NCBI RefSeq assembly: GCF_007830155.1
Contig: NZ_VLKY01000002.1
Span: 248,001 to 312,000, forward strand
Origin: Pseudomonas duriflava
GTDB lineage: Bacteria; Pseudomonadota; Gammaproteobacteria; Pseudomonadales; Pseudomonadaceae
Direction: 5' to 3'
DNA: 64,000 bases
In this document: positions 27,937 through 37,121 of the stretch, piece after piece
Numbering within the stretch: position 1 is the stretch's first letter
Layout of the letters: each line of letters opens with the position of its first letter
The notes under the pieces: generated by a model
Databases searched by the model: none
What the model was told of the DNA's origin: nothing
The model's input: the letters and a program-made list of their open reading frames with translations, nothing else
Made by a program: the position numbers and the translations under genes

Positions 27937-27962
27937 TCTCTGATTAGCCTATCGCGACGTGC

Positions 27963-28883
27963 TTACTGCGTCGCTATCGCCTGGCGGGACGCCAAGTTAC
28001 GCTGTTGCTTGTAGGCCTTGGCGACTTCCGGCACCGGTGTAACCTTGCCGGTTTCCAACCACTTTCGCAGGCGGCTGGCATCGGCCATGTGGGTGTACTT
28101 GCCAAAGGCATCCAGCACCACGAAAGCGACCGGACGATTATTCATGATTGTCCGCATCACCAGGCAATGCCCGGCCTCGTTGGTAAAGCCGGTTTTGGTC
28201 AATTGAATGCTCCAGTCAGGCTTGCTGACCAGATGGTTGGTGTTGCGGAAACCCAGTGTGTAGTTCGGCTTGCGAAACGCCACGGTTTTTTCTTTCGTTG
28301 TACTGAGCTGACCGATCAACGCGTAATTGCGGGTCGCCTGCAGGAGCTTGACCAGATCACGAGCCGTCGAGACGTTATGCAGCGATAGCCCTGTAGGTTC
28401 GGCGTAATGAGTATTGGTCATGCCCAGCGCCCGAGCCTTAGTGTTCATGGCGGCGACGAACGCCTTCACTCCGCCAGGGTAATGTTCTGCCAACGTTGTT
28501 GCCGCCCGGTTTTCCGAGGACATCAACGTGAGCAGCAGCAGGTCGCGCCGGCTCAACTGGCTACCGAGACGGACACGGGAATACACACCCTTCATTTCCG
28601 CCACATTATCGATCTTGACCGACAAGACCTCGTCCATGGGCTGCTTGGCATCCAACGTCACGATAGCTGTCATCAGCTTGGTTACTGAGGCGATGGGCGC
28701 CACGACGTCAGGATTGCTGGAGTACAAGGTCTTGCCCGTCTGCATGTCTACCAGGAGCGCGCTGCCGGAGGCCAGCTCCTGCTGTTGAGGGGTAGTCGGC
28801 TTGGCCTGGGCAGCAAAGACCGGGGAAAAGATCAGGCTGCTGCCGACCAATAAAGCGCTGAGTACAAAGGAAAGTGGTTTCAC
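27963..28883 (-). CDS. pbpG: D-alanyl-D-alanine endopeptidase (penicillin-binding protein 7 type)
   Basis: A 306-residue periplasmic serine peptidase of the S11 family. It has a signal peptide cleaved near PVFAAQA, then the penicillin-binding motifs SVTK (Ser66-Lys69), SEN (Ser123-Asn125) and KTG (230-232). PBP7-type enzymes cut D,D-crosslinks in peptidoglycan. GTG 28883 is the likely start because the signal peptide begins there and AGGCGA precedes it; an ATG-started frame from 29024 would add 47 non-signal residues. Confidence 0.88.
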   Translation of the reverse strand: MKPLSFVLSALLVGSSLIFSPVFAAQAKPTTPQQQELASGSALLVDMQTGKTLYSSNPDVVAPIASVTKLMTAIVTLDAKQPMDEVLSVKIDNVAEMKGVYSRVRLGSQLSRRDLLLLTLMSSENRAATTLAEHYPGGVKAFVAAMNTKARALGMTNTHYAEPTGLSLHNVSTARDLVKLLQATRNYALIGQLSTTKEKTVAFRKPNYTLGFRNTNHLVSKPDWSIQLTKTGFTNEAGHCLVMRTIMNNRPVAFVVLDAFGKYTHMADASRLRKWLETGKVTPVPEVAKAYKQQRNLASRQAIATQ

Positions 28884-29121
28884 AAAAAGTCGCCTGCTGA
28901 AGAGATGAAGAGCGGAGCGGAGTCCGGCGCTGCGGCAGTATAAAGCTCGGGACACGAGGGCATGAAAGAGCCTGCATAGGCTTTTTTCGTCAACGGAGAG
29001 TAAAGCTTTATTGACAAAGCCCACAACCTTGAAGGTGCTCGATACACTGACTCAGCCTCTAGTGGTATAGCCCGAGGCGATTTAGTTGATTATCTCCGCC
29101 CTGACGGAGAATGAGGAATAT

Positions 29122-29538
29122 ATGAGCGTTATGAAAAAATCCGTTGCCTGCCTGAGTATCACCCTGTGTCTGGGATCGTCGCTGGCCCTGGCGGCACAAG
29201 CGGAACAACCTGCTGGACAACCGGACAAAGCCGCTCACATGCAGACCCAGCCGACCCCGGCCAACAAAGCTTCACAAAAGAACGCCTCCCAGAGCCATAC
29301 GGCGCACAAGAACACTCAGCAAAAAAGCACTCAGCCGAACAGCAAACAAGCCGCAACGCTGAAAAAAGACACCTCAGCCAACAGCCACAAGGCTGCGCAG
29401 ACGTCAAAAACCACCGTGCAGCACACCAGCCAGGCAAAAGCGAAAACCACGCAGAACGCTACCAACCATGGTGATAAACACGCAGCCGCCCATAGCACGG
29501 CACCTGTATTCAAAAACACAGGTACAAAGCCTGAATAA
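29122..29538 (+). CDS. Secreted low-complexity Lys/Gln/Thr/Ala-rich protein
   Basis: A 138-residue protein. The signal peptide MSVMKKSVACLSITLCLGSS ends near LALAAQA; the rest is an almost entirely polar, basic, low-complexity chain of Lys, Gln, Thr, Ser, Ala, Asn and His with no hydrophobic core, so it is likely disordered in the periplasm or outside the cell. GAGGA lies 4 bp before ATG 29122. The signal peptide resembles that of the next gene, suggesting a related pair. Its function is not recognised; it is basic enough to bind anionic polymers, which is speculation. Confidence 0.65.
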   Translation: MSVMKKSVACLSITLCLGSSLALAAQAEQPAGQPDKAAHMQTQPTPANKASQKNASQSHTAHKNTQQKSTQPNSKQAATLKKDTSANSHKAAQTSKTTVQHTSQAKAKTTQNATNHGDKHAAAHSTAPVFKNTGTKPE

Positions 29539-29640
29539 GCGCGGCCCACGACTGAAAGCCCGCCAGGGCTAACGGTCCAAACCGGTACTACCCCTATTTA
29601 GTAATGCACTCCGCCGTCAGGCTGGAGCGAGAGGGACTAC

Positions 29641-30159
29641 ATGAACATGATGAAAAAAGTTATCGCGAGCCTGTGCATTACGGCATGCGCAGGAGCCCCC
29701 TTGGCGTTGGCTGCGCCACCCGACCAGGAGAGAGGTCCGCAAGGCGGTAAAGGCCAAGCTCATGCCACCCCGCAGAATGGCCATAACCAAGGCCCCAAGG
29801 CGCAGCCTTCCGGTCACCAGAATCATGCGCAGCCAAATGGTAAGCCCAACCATGGCAACCAGCCGGTAGTAGCGAAGGGCAATGTCAAGCACCAGCCGCC
29901 TCGTGATTTTGGGCCTGTTCGGGAAACCATCCGCGCCCATCGGGGCGAAATCGGTCGTGGAGCACCGCTTCCTCACGGTCTCGTGATTGCCAAAGGCAAG
30001 CCGCTTCCCCGTGGCTACGGCAAACCTCTGCCGCCCGGTGTCGTAAAGCAACTGCCACGCTATGAGGGCTACGAATGGCGTCGCCTGGGTACTGATATGG
30101 TGCTGATCGCCGTTACCACCGGCATCGTGTACGAGATCCTGCACAACGTACTGGATTGA
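29641..30159 (+). CDS. RcnB/CigR-like periplasmic protein
   Basis: A 172-residue protein with a signal peptide (MNMMKKVIASLCITACAGAP...ALA). A Gly/His/Gln/Pro-rich region of about 65 residues follows, then a conserved C-terminal domain with LPHGLVIAKGKPLPRGYGK, YEGYEWRRLGTDMVLIA and a hydrophobic segment ending YEILHNVLD. This C-terminus matches proteins annotated as CigR (anti-virulence regulator) or RcnB-like. In Salmonella CigR restrains MgtC; a similar role here is untested. It follows the secreted low-complexity gene by 102 bp. Confidence 0.78.
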   Translation: MNMMKKVIASLCITACAGAPLALAAPPDQERGPQGGKGQAHATPQNGHNQGPKAQPSGHQNHAQPNGKPNHGNQPVVAKGNVKHQPPRDFGPVRETIRAHRGEIGRGAPLPHGLVIAKGKPLPRGYGKPLPPGVVKQLPRYEGYEWRRLGTDMVLIAVTTGIVYEILHNVLD

Positions 30160-30243
30160 TTATGCCATCTCCAGCCGTACGCCGGGCTTAAGGCCTCGTA
30201 CAAGGTGCGCCCCAGACCAAGCGGTGCACCCTCATACGGTGAT

Positions 30244-30269
30244 AAACGGCGCAGTGCCAGGCGCCGTTT
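30244..30269. terminator. Hairpin between CigR-like gene and DOPA dioxygenase-like gene
   Basis: AAACGGCGC and GCGCCGTTT form a perfect 9-bp stem with an 8-nt loop, between convergent genes, with short A and T runs at the ends. Confidence 0.65.
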
Positions 30270-30281
30270 ACCCTTCTGTAT

Positions 30282-30641
30282 TCAAAACGCGTACTGCACC
30301 GGCTCTTCGGGCAACACGGAGAGATCGAGCGGTCGTACCGCCCCCATCCAGATCGCGTGATCGCGGTGATCCGCCCGATCATTCCCCGTCACAGGGTGGA
30401 TAAACACCACCAGCCCCTTCCGGTTCAGCGCCAGCCAGGGAATCACCTCGGCAAACATCTCTGGACGGAATGCCAGTTGGCAGCTCCAGTCCGGATGCGG
30501 ACCGACCGGGCGTTGGTGTACCCGGCCCATTGTCACCTCGAACCTCTGCGCGACGGTTTCACATAGGGCTCTGGCCTGGTCTAGCGTTGTCGCATCGAAG
30601 TAAACATGGGCGTGATAGCCCTGAATGACGGCTGTTGTCAT
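30282..30641 (-). CDS. DOPA 4,5-dioxygenase family protein
   Basis: A 119-residue single-domain protein. HAHVYFDA near the N-terminus and HPDWSCQLAF in the middle supply the histidines expected for the mononuclear iron site of the DOPA 4,5-dioxygenase family; LVVFIHPVTGND follows. Plant and fungal members open the DOPA ring; bacterial members have unknown substrates. It lies 5 bp downstream of the medium-chain dehydrogenase gene, so the two are probably co-transcribed. Confidence 0.88.
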   Translation of the reverse strand: MTTAVIQGYHAHVYFDATTLDQARALCETVAQRFEVTMGRVHQRPVGPHPDWSCQLAFRPEMFAEVIPWLALNRKGLVVFIHPVTGNDRADHRDHAIWMGAVRPLDLSVLPEEPVQYAF

Positions 30642-30646
30642 CTGCG

Positions 30647-31663
30647 TTAGTCCTCGAACCGGATAACAACTTTGCCCACGTGGCTCTGCCCGTCCATGTA
30701 CCGGTAAGCCGCTTCCGCTTCATCGAATCCGAAAACTTTATCGATAACCGGCTCGATTCGGTGCAAGGCAATAGCGCGGTTCATAGCGTCGAACATTTCT
30801 CGCGAGCCAACATAAATGCCTTCCAGTACAACAGAGCGCTGGATTAGCGCGGCCGGGTTGATCTCTCCACCGGTCAATACGCCAATCAGGTGCGTAGCGC
30901 CACCAGGCCGTGTCGAGCGCAGCGAACGCGGCAGCGTACCGGCACCGCCTACTTCCACGACATGATCCACACCGATGCCATCGGTCAAGCCAAGAACTTG
31001 TTCCTGCCACTCGGGATGCTGCTTGTAATTCACGGTTTCATGAGCGCCCAGGGCCTTGGCTTTTTCAAGCTTTTCGTCACTGGACGAGGTAATGATCGTC
31101 CTTGCGCCAGCCGCATGGGCAAACTGCAGGCCAAAGATGGAAACGCCGCCGGTACCAAGCAGCAGAACGGACTGCCCGGCAACCAAAGGCTGGACGCTGC
31201 CAAACAGGGCATGCCAGGCGGTAACGCCCGCGCAGGGCAAGGTAGCCCCCGCCTCGTAGGACAGGTGCTCCGGCAGCGTAACCACACCGCTCTGGTCGAA
31301 CAGCACGTATTCAGCCAACACACCGTCAATAGCGCCGCCTAGGGCCGAGGCGCTGTGGGTAGGGTCCAGATGACCGCCGATCCAGGTCTGCATGAAGATA
31401 CCGGCGACACGATCTCCCACCTTTACCCGGTCCACGTCATCACCGATCTCCACCACCTCGCCCGCACCATCGGAGAGCGGGATCAGGTCTGCCGGCAGCC
31501 CACCACGGGCATAACGGCCGGTGGCTACCATCAGGTCTCGGTAGTTCAGGGAAGCAGCCTTCATCTTGACCAGTACTTGGCCCCTGGCAGGCTTGGGTGT
31601 TTCACATTCGCGTAGGGTCAGGTCGCTATAGGATTCGGCTTTAGGCAAGCAATAGAAGCGCAT
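30647..31663 (-). CDS. Medium-chain NAD(P)-dependent alcohol/quinone oxidoreductase
   Basis: A 338-residue MDR-family protein. The N-terminal GroES-like domain has LNYRDLMVATGRY and DGAGEVVEIGDDV; the Rossmann domain has GTGGVSIFGLQFA. The structural-zinc cysteine cluster is not evident, so it resembles zinc-independent quinone-oxidoreductase types. It starts MRFYCLPKAESYSDL. It is the first gene of a two-gene unit with the DOPA dioxygenase-like gene. The substrate is unknown. Confidence 0.88.
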   Translation of the reverse strand: MRFYCLPKAESYSDLTLRECETPKPARGQVLVKMKAASLNYRDLMVATGRYARGGLPADLIPLSDGAGEVVEIGDDVDRVKVGDRVAGIFMQTWIGGHLDPTHSASALGGAIDGVLAEYVLFDQSGVVTLPEHLSYEAGATLPCAGVTAWHALFGSVQPLVAGQSVLLLGTGGVSIFGLQFAHAAGARTIITSSSDEKLEKAKALGAHETVNYKQHPEWQEQVLGLTDGIGVDHVVEVGGAGTLPRSLRSTRPGGATHLIGVLTGGEINPAALIQRSVVLEGIYVGSREMFDAMNRAIALHRIEPVIDKVFGFDEAEAAYRYMDGQSHVGKVVIRFED

Positions 31664-31852
31664 CGTATGTTCCTGATTGAGAAATAGACAAAGGTCGAGC
31701 CGACACGCGCGGGGCTCATACCGTTACACTAAGTTCGGACCGCGCACGGATAAGGACGCTCAACAGGATGAGTCTCAGGTCGAACTGAAATCAAGCATTC
31801 CGGTCTCTAGCTAACTTTTTCCGTGCCCTTACAGACCCAACGAGTAACCGTT

Positions 31853-33022
31853 ATGAAGCTGCCTTCCCTACTCCCGTTGTTTCTGCTAGCGCCCCTGACG
31901 GGCATCGCTCCCACGGCCCAAGCCGAGCCGGGGCTTTACAATCTTCTGGTTGGTACCTATACCAGTGGCAGCAGCCAAGGGCTTTACGTCTACCGCTTCG
32001 ACAGCCGCGCCGGACAGATCAACGGCCCCTTACGCGTGGTCAAGGCATCCAACCCCTCCTACCTGAGCCTATCGCGCGACGGCCGCACCGTATTTGTGGT
32101 CAACGAGAATGGCCGTGGCAGCCAGGGCGATGATATAGGACGGGCTACGTCCTACCGCTTCGATCCTAGTAACGGTCGGCTCCAGCAGATCAGCCAGGTC
32201 AAGACCCTGGGCGATCATCCTACCCACTCCACACTTAGCCCGGATGGCAAATTTCTGTTCGTGGCAAACTACTCTGTCGAACCGGAAGGCTCTCTGGCCG
32301 TGCTGCCCGTGCAAGATAACAGTGTCCTGAGCCCTGTCGCACAGATCGAGTTCTTCCAGGCCAGCAAGGCTCACCCCGAGCGGCAGGTCTCTGGTCATGT
32401 GCATGGCGTAACCTTTTCACCAGACGGCCAGTACCTTTTCGCGCCAGACCTAGGGGCGGACAAAGTCTTTGCCTACCGGTACAATCCGGCCAAATACGAG
32501 CGCCCGCTGACACTGGCCGATACGCCTTATGTTCCTGTACCTGCCGGTAGCGGGCCACGTCATCTGGTCTTCAGTGCGGACGGCCGCTTCGCCTACCTGA
32601 CCCTAGAGTTAACCGGCCAGGTCATGGTCTTCGCTCATGAGAACGGCACCCTACGCCAGTTGCAGCTCTATACGCTGGCACCGGAAGGCTTCAATGGCCG
32701 CGTGGGCGCCGGAGCGCTGCATCTCTCCAGTGACGGACGCTTCCTGTATGCGGTCAATCGTGGCGATGATAACCACATCGACGTATTTGCCGTAGACCCG
32801 GTGGAAGGCACCCTGAGCTTTATCGAGCGGCACTCCGTAAACGGCCTTGAACCACGGGAGTTCGCCATCGACCCCACGGGCCGTTACCTTTTGGTCGCTA
32901 ACCAGAAGAGCAATCAAGTAAAGGTATTCGCCCGCGATCCGCAGACGGGCGAGCTGGGTGATGAGTTGCAGAGCGTGGATATCTCCATGCCGTCGGACCT
33001 GAAGTTCGTGGCGGTGCCGTGA
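31853..33022 (+). CDS. Secreted lactonase family protein (seven-bladed beta-propeller)
   Basis: A 389-residue protein with a signal peptide (MKLPSLLPLFLLAPLTG... cleaved after AQA). Repeated propeller strands of the type YLSLSRDGRTVFVVNEN, HSTLSPDGKFLFVANY and VTFSPDGQYLFAPDLG follow. This is the lactonase/6-phosphogluconolactonase (YbhE) propeller family; because the protein looks exported, a true role in the pentose phosphate pathway is unlikely. ATG 31853 begins the signal peptide. Its stop overlaps the start of the glyoxalase-like gene. Confidence 0.87.
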   Translation: MKLPSLLPLFLLAPLTGIAPTAQAEPGLYNLLVGTYTSGSSQGLYVYRFDSRAGQINGPLRVVKASNPSYLSLSRDGRTVFVVNENGRGSQGDDIGRATSYRFDPSNGRLQQISQVKTLGDHPTHSTLSPDGKFLFVANYSVEPEGSLAVLPVQDNSVLSPVAQIEFFQASKAHPERQVSGHVHGVTFSPDGQYLFAPDLGADKVFAYRYNPAKYERPLTLADTPYVPVPAGSGPRHLVFSADGRFAYLTLELTGQVMVFAHENGTLRQLQLYTLAPEGFNGRVGAGALHLSSDGRFLYAVNRGDDNHIDVFAVDPVEGTLSFIERHSVNGLEPREFAIDPTGRYLLVANQKSNQVKVFARDPQTGELGDELQSVDISMPSDLKFVAVP

Positions 33023-33405
33023 TGTTCGATCGCCTGCATCATGTTGCGCTGATCTGCTCTGACTATCCTGCTTCCAAGCGCTTCTACACTGAAGTGTTGG
33101 GTCTTCGAGTGATTGCCGAAACCTACCGTGAGGCGCGTCAGTCGTGGAAGCTGGACCTTGCGGTGGGCGAGCATGCGCAGCTTGAGCTGTTCTCCTTTCC
33201 CGAGGCGCCGCCTCGCCCATCTCGACCTGAAGCCCAGGGGCTACGGCACTTGGCGTTTGCGGTGGACGACCTGGACGCTGCGGTGGCGCACCTTGAGCGC
33301 TATCAGATAACGGTAGAACCGATCCGCCTGGATGAACTTACCGGCAAGCGCTTTACCTTTTTCGCCGATCCGGATGACTTGCCGCTGGAGCTGTACGAGC
33401 GGTAA
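33022..33405 (+). CDS. gloA2: VOC family protein GloA2 (SMU1112c/YaeR type)
   Basis: A 127-residue glyoxalase/bleomycin-resistance fold protein. The likely metal ligands are His in LHHVALICSDY, Glu in AQLELFSFP, His in LRHLAFAVDD and Glu in LPLELYER, the set found in YaeR-type proteins. The ATG at 33022 shares its A with the lactonase TGA (TGATG), so translation is coupled; a GTG one codon earlier is possible. The substrate is unknown. Confidence 0.88.
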   Translation: MFDRLHHVALICSDYPASKRFYTEVLGLRVIAETYREARQSWKLDLAVGEHAQLELFSFPEAPPRPSRPEAQGLRHLAFAVDDLDAAVAHLERYQITVEPIRLDELTGKRFTFFADPDDLPLELYER

Positions 33406-33444
33406 GTCACATTAGTCTACAGTGGAGGCGCATTGCGCTTCGCT

Positions 33445-33487
33445 TGGCGCACCTTACGATTCGCCTCGGCTTATCTGTAGGGTGCCC
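33445..33487. repeat. Imperfect inverted repeat of pseudomonad intergenic type
   Basis: TGGCGCACCTTAC and CTGTAGGGTGCC face each other in the gap after gloA2. Elements reading GTAGGGTGC...GCGCACC are common between pseudomonad genes. Here it could act as the gloA2 terminator. Confidence 0.4.
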
Positions 33488-33606
33488 AGGCGTTGCAGGA
33501 GTCGAGGGCTTTTTTCATTATGTCTCGCATGACCGGCTCACCGCGGGTAGAACCCTGGACGGCATGAACGGTCCAGTATTCAACGTCCGTCGTGAGCGAG
33601 GTATAC

Positions 33607-34224
33607 ATGAAGCATGCCGAAGCGCGAGCACTTAAGGTAGCGGTCTATGGCGCGCTCAGTCCGGTCGGACAAGCGCTAATGACCGAGCTGCGCAGCCGTG
33701 ATCACGAGGCGATCCCGCTGACGGTCGACTTCAGTGCCTTGCCTCCCCGCCCGTACCCTGATGTCAAAACCAGTCATGTCTTCAGCGCTCAGAAGGTCAG
33801 CCGGAATGTAGCAGGAATGAAAGCGGTAATCGCTGTACTCGACCCGCCACGCGCCTCGTCCGACGCCACGCCTACCCTGAACGATCCGACTTACCTGGTG
33901 GATGCTGTCGCGGCTCTGATCAGCGGCCTGCGCAAGGTCAAGGTTTCGCAACTGTTGTTGGTGGGTGATTTTTCAGGCCTTGAGGACGATGGCGCAGACC
34001 CGGACTGGCGTCTCGTTTGCCAAAAGATCCATGACCGTCTGGATACCAGCCCCTTGCATTGGACGCTGGTGAGCTGCCCTTTTCCCAGCAACGAGCGAAT
34101 TCCCCAGCTGGCCGCCTTGTCCAGCCGCGACCTGCCACACGAACTTTTGCACTTTGCCGCCGAGGTGGCCGACATGCTGGAACGCCCAGGCCATAGCGGT
34201 CAGCACCTGAGCTTGGTCCACTAG
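33607..34224 (+). CDS. NAD(P)-binding Rossmann-fold protein (atypical SDR-like)
   Basis: A 205-residue protein opening with a beta-strand and a weak dinucleotide motif VAVYGALSPVGQALMTELRS. Segments like KAVIAVLDPP, VSQLLLVGDFSGLEDD and HWTLVSCPFP resemble the YwnB/NmrA-like NAD(P)-binding family. The usual Tyr-x3-Lys of SDR enzymes is absent, so it may sense redox cofactors rather than catalyse. GAGCGAGG precedes ATG 33607. It converges on the chemoreceptor gene. Confidence 0.65.
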   Translation: MKHAEARALKVAVYGALSPVGQALMTELRSRDHEAIPLTVDFSALPPRPYPDVKTSHVFSAQKVSRNVAGMKAVIAVLDPPRASSDATPTLNDPTYLVDAVAALISGLRKVKVSQLLLVGDFSGLEDDGADPDWRLVCQKIHDRLDTSPLHWTLVSCPFPSNERIPQLAALSSRDLPHELLHFAAEVADMLERPGHSGQHLSLVH

Positions 34225-34237
34225 CCTAGAAATCGTT

Positions 34238-34330
34238 GCGAGGCAGTGCACCCCGCTTATTGCGCCCTAACGGTTGGTCCTGCCTGTCCGTAAGGCGCAA
34301 TAGCCGAAAGGCACCGCGCCGCTGCCTCGC
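34238..34330. repeat. Nested inverted repeats between convergent genes
   Basis: Outer arms GCGAGGCAG and CTGCCTCGC (34238-34246, 34322-34330) are perfect. Inner arms ATTGCGCCCTAACGG and CCGTAAGGCGCAAT are near-perfect. Together they fold into a long cruciform-like hairpin that may terminate both neighbours. Confidence 0.6.
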
Positions 34331-34341
34331 TGGTTTGTTTC

Positions 34342-35997
34342 TTAGATCACGAACCGCTGAACCAACGTATTCAGGTCCACAGCCAGACGCGATAGCTCGC
34401 TGCTGGCCGCGTTGCTTTCTGCGGCGCCGGTAGCTGACTGGGTCGAAAGCTCACGTATGTTGACCAGGTTACGATCCACTTCCCGGGCTACCTGCGCCTG
34501 TTCTTCCGCCGCGCTGGCAATAAGCAGGTTGCGCTCGTTGATCTCGGCAATGGCCTGAGTGATTTCTTCCAGCGCAGCGCCAGCGGCCAACGCCACATGC
34601 AATGTATTCTGCGCCTGGCTGCTGCTGCTCTGCATGGAGGACACCGCCTCTTGCGTACCGCCCTGGATCGCTCCAATCATGGTTTCGATTTCGCGAGTGG
34701 ACTCTTGCGTACGGTGCGCCAGGGCACGAACTTCATCCGCTACTACCGCGAAACCACGCCCCGCTTCGCCCGCTCGTGCCGCCTCGATGGCAGCGTTGAG
34801 CGCCAACAGGTTGGTCTGTTCAGCAATGGCACGGATCACATCCAGCACTTTGCCGATATCCCGCGACTGCTCTGCCAGACCTTCCACCAACGTGGACGTC
34901 TTGCCTACATCACCAGCCATCCGCTCGATAGCGCTAACCGTGCCGTCAACCTTGCTGCGGCCTTCGTGTGCTACCTGCGTAGAGCGCTTGGACGATTCGG
35001 ATGTCGATACTGCATTACGCGCTACCTCATCTACCGCCGCACTCATCTGATTGACGGCCGTCGCGGCCTGCTCGATTTCACCGTTCTGGCTGTTCAAGCT
35101 GCGTGAAGACTGTTCAGTCACGGCATTGAGCTCTTCGGCCGCCGACGCCAGCTGATTCGAAGACGAGGCGATCCGTTCGATCGTATCGCGCAGATTGCCG
35201 CGCATGATGGACAGCGATTCGAGTAACTGCCCAACCTCATCTTTGCCCTCTACGCGTACCGGCTCACTCAAGTTGCCCGCCGCCACGGCTTGAGCGCTGC
35301 GCAGCGCTTGCGCCAGCGGTTGCAGAAGGCTGCGACTCAGGAACCAGGCAAGCAATGCGGTTATAATAAAAGCCACGGCAATAGCAACACCTACACCCAG
35401 ACGACCTGTTTCATAGGCCTCCTCGGCTTGGTCAGACGCCTTGCTGGCCAGTGCGGAGTTGAATTGCGTCAGCGCCTTAAGCTCTACCGTAAGCTTGTCG
35501 GCAGTCTCGTTCAATTGACTATTGATGAGATCACGTGCAGCAATAACATCCCCATTTAAGGCAAACTGGACCACTTTATCCTGACCCGCTAGATACTGAT
35601 TTTGCCAATTCAGGAAGCGCTCATAAATCTGCTTTTCTTCTGGCTGATCCATGAGTTTTTCATAGTCCCGCTGCGAGTTGCTCAGCTCAGCACGGATGTT
35701 GTTCAGGCGCTCAATGTCTTGGCGCAGCTCTTCCTGATTTTCTGCAGCAATCATTCGTAGCGTGAATACCCGGGCCCGCATCATGCTCATGTTGAGTTCA
35801 CTCAAAGCATTGAGGCTGGGGACCAAATCTGTGTCTACCTCGCGCGACTGCTCGCGCATGCTGCCCATTTGTCCCAGCGCGAATAGGCCCAGCACCAAGG
35901 TCAGCAAAGCCATGCAGCCGAAGCCCAACGCCAGACGCGGAGCAATTTTGACTTTTCGTAAGAACATAGTGCCGAATCCTTGAGAGTTAGCATTCAT
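34342..35997 (-). CDS. Methyl-accepting chemotaxis protein with four-helix-bundle sensor
   Basis: A 551-residue chemoreceptor. An N-terminal membrane segment ([20 protein letters not shown]) is followed by a roughly 150-residue periplasmic four-helix-bundle domain (4HB type, with [16 protein letters not shown]), a second membrane segment, a HAMP domain and the signalling hairpin with tip [23 protein letters not shown] 35997 has AGGAAG close upstream; an ATG ten codons in (35967) has AAGGA at 9 nt and is also possible. The ligand is unknown. Confidence 0.92.
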   Translation of the reverse strand: MNANSQGFGTMFLRKVKIAPRLALGFGCMALLTLVLGLFALGQMGSMREQSREVDTDLVPSLNALSELNMSMMRARVFTLRMIAAENQEELRQDIERLNNIRAELSNSQRDYEKLMDQPEEKQIYERFLNWQNQYLAGQDKVVQFALNGDVIAARDLINSQLNETADKLTVELKALTQFNSALASKASDQAEEAYETGRLGVGVAIAVAFIITALLAWFLSRSLLQPLAQALRSAQAVAAGNLSEPVRVEGKDEVGQLLESLSIMRGNLRDTIERIASSSNQLASAAEELNAVTEQSSRSLNSQNGEIEQAATAVNQMSAAVDEVARNAVSTSESSKRSTQVAHEGRSKVDGTVSAIERMAGDVGKTSTLVEGLAEQSRDIGKVLDVIRAIAEQTNLLALNAAIEAARAGEAGRGFAVVADEVRALAHRTQESTREIETMIGAIQGGTQEAVSSMQSSSSQAQNTLHVALAAGAALEEITQAIAEINERNLLIASAAEEQAQVAREVDRNLVNIRELSTQSATGAAESNAASSELSRLAVDLNTLVQRFVI

Positions 35998-36065
35998 GTT
36001 CTTCCTATCGGGCGGTACGCCTTAATATTGAGCGCTTAATTTGTATCCGAGCATGTAGAGCACAC

Positions 36066-37007
36066 CTAGATTCCGAGCTTAATGCGCTCTATCTCGGCAC
36101 CTCTACCATTTAGCTCATCGTGCAGCCAGCCGACGAAGCGCTCGATCAGCCGCCCACGCCGCTTGCGCTCGGGCAACAGCGCGTAATAGCCGTAAGCCGA
36201 GGTCGCTGACTCCTGGATCGGTCGGCATAGCAATCCCTGATGCAGCAAATCATCAACGAGATGCCGCCAGCCAATGGCTACGCCCTGCCCGGCGATGGCC
36301 GCCTGGATTACCAAGGTGTAGTTGTCGAAACTGAGCACAGCGGGAATCGGCGGTGCCTGGATATTGAGGGCCTGAAACAAGCCCTTCCAGTCGAACCAAT
36401 GGCTGTTCACGCCGGGTTTCAAGTGCAGCATGGGCAAGCTCGCCAGAGCCTGTCTGGGCAGCGGCAGAGCCATTTCTTTTACCAAACGGGGGCTGCATAC
36501 CGGAAAGACCTCCTCACGAAACAGCGCCAGCGCGTCGCCATGCTTGAAGCGACCGTCGCTAAAGGTCAGCGTCACGTCGATATCTTGCCGGGCCAGGCCA
36601 AGCGCACGATCACCGGTAATCAAACTGACGTCTAGGTCCGGATTGGCCTCATGGAAACGCGGCAGACGCGGCATCAGCCAGTAGGCTGCAAAGGCAAAAT
36701 CAGTTGCGACCTTTAGCACCTCATGCGGACTCCGCTGCGTGATAGCCGCTATTCCACTATCAATGCTCTCCAACCCGGTCTGTACATAGTCCAACAGCAG
36801 CGCGCCCGACTCGGTCAGCACAATTCCCCGGTACACCCGATCAAACAGGCGCACGGACAACTGCCGTTCCAGCCGCTTGATCTGCTGACTAACCGCCGGC
36901 TGGGTCGTGCCCAGCTCAGCCGCCGCCGCGGTAAAACTCAAGTGCCGCGCCGCTGCTTCAAACACCCGCAGGCTATCCAGCGACAGGGGCTCGTCTGCCA
37001 ATGCCAT
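36066..37007 (-). CDS. LysR family regulator of choline-sulfate utilisation
   Basis: A 313-residue LysR protein with helix-turn-helix LSFTAAAAELGTTQPAVSQQ and a full effector-binding domain. It is divergent from the choline-sulfatase gene with 114 bp between the starts, the standard arrangement for a dedicated regulator, and pseudomonad betC loci carry such a LysR gene. Its effector is probably choline or choline sulfate, by inference only. Confidence 0.86.
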   Translation of the reverse strand: MALADEPLSLDSLRVFEAAARHLSFTAAAAELGTTQPAVSQQIKRLERQLSVRLFDRVYRGIVLTESGALLLDYVQTGLESIDSGIAAITQRSPHEVLKVATDFAFAAYWLMPRLPRFHEANPDLDVSLITGDRALGLARQDIDVTLTFSDGRFKHGDALALFREEVFPVCSPRLVKEMALPLPRQALASLPMLHLKPGVNSHWFDWKGLFQALNIQAPPIPAVLSFDNYTLVIQAAIAGQGVAIGWRHLVDDLLHQGLLCRPIQESATSAYGYYALLPERKRRGRLIERFVGWLHDELNGRGAEIERIKLGI

Positions 37008-37041
37008 AAGCTTTCCTTATCCGAAGCATGTGTTCCTATGC

Positions 37042-37058
37042 GGTTTACCCATGAAACC
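37042..37058. promoter_or_regulatory. Possible LysR operator between regulator and betC
   Basis: GGTTT-N7-AAACC is a perfect short inverted repeat containing a T-N11-A core, located 64 bp before the betC start and 35 bp before the regulator start. Confidence 0.35.
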
Positions 37059-37121
37059 CATAGACCTGATGATGAGGCCCGCACTATCGCATAACCAGTC
37101 TGAATACGACGGGAGTGGCAC

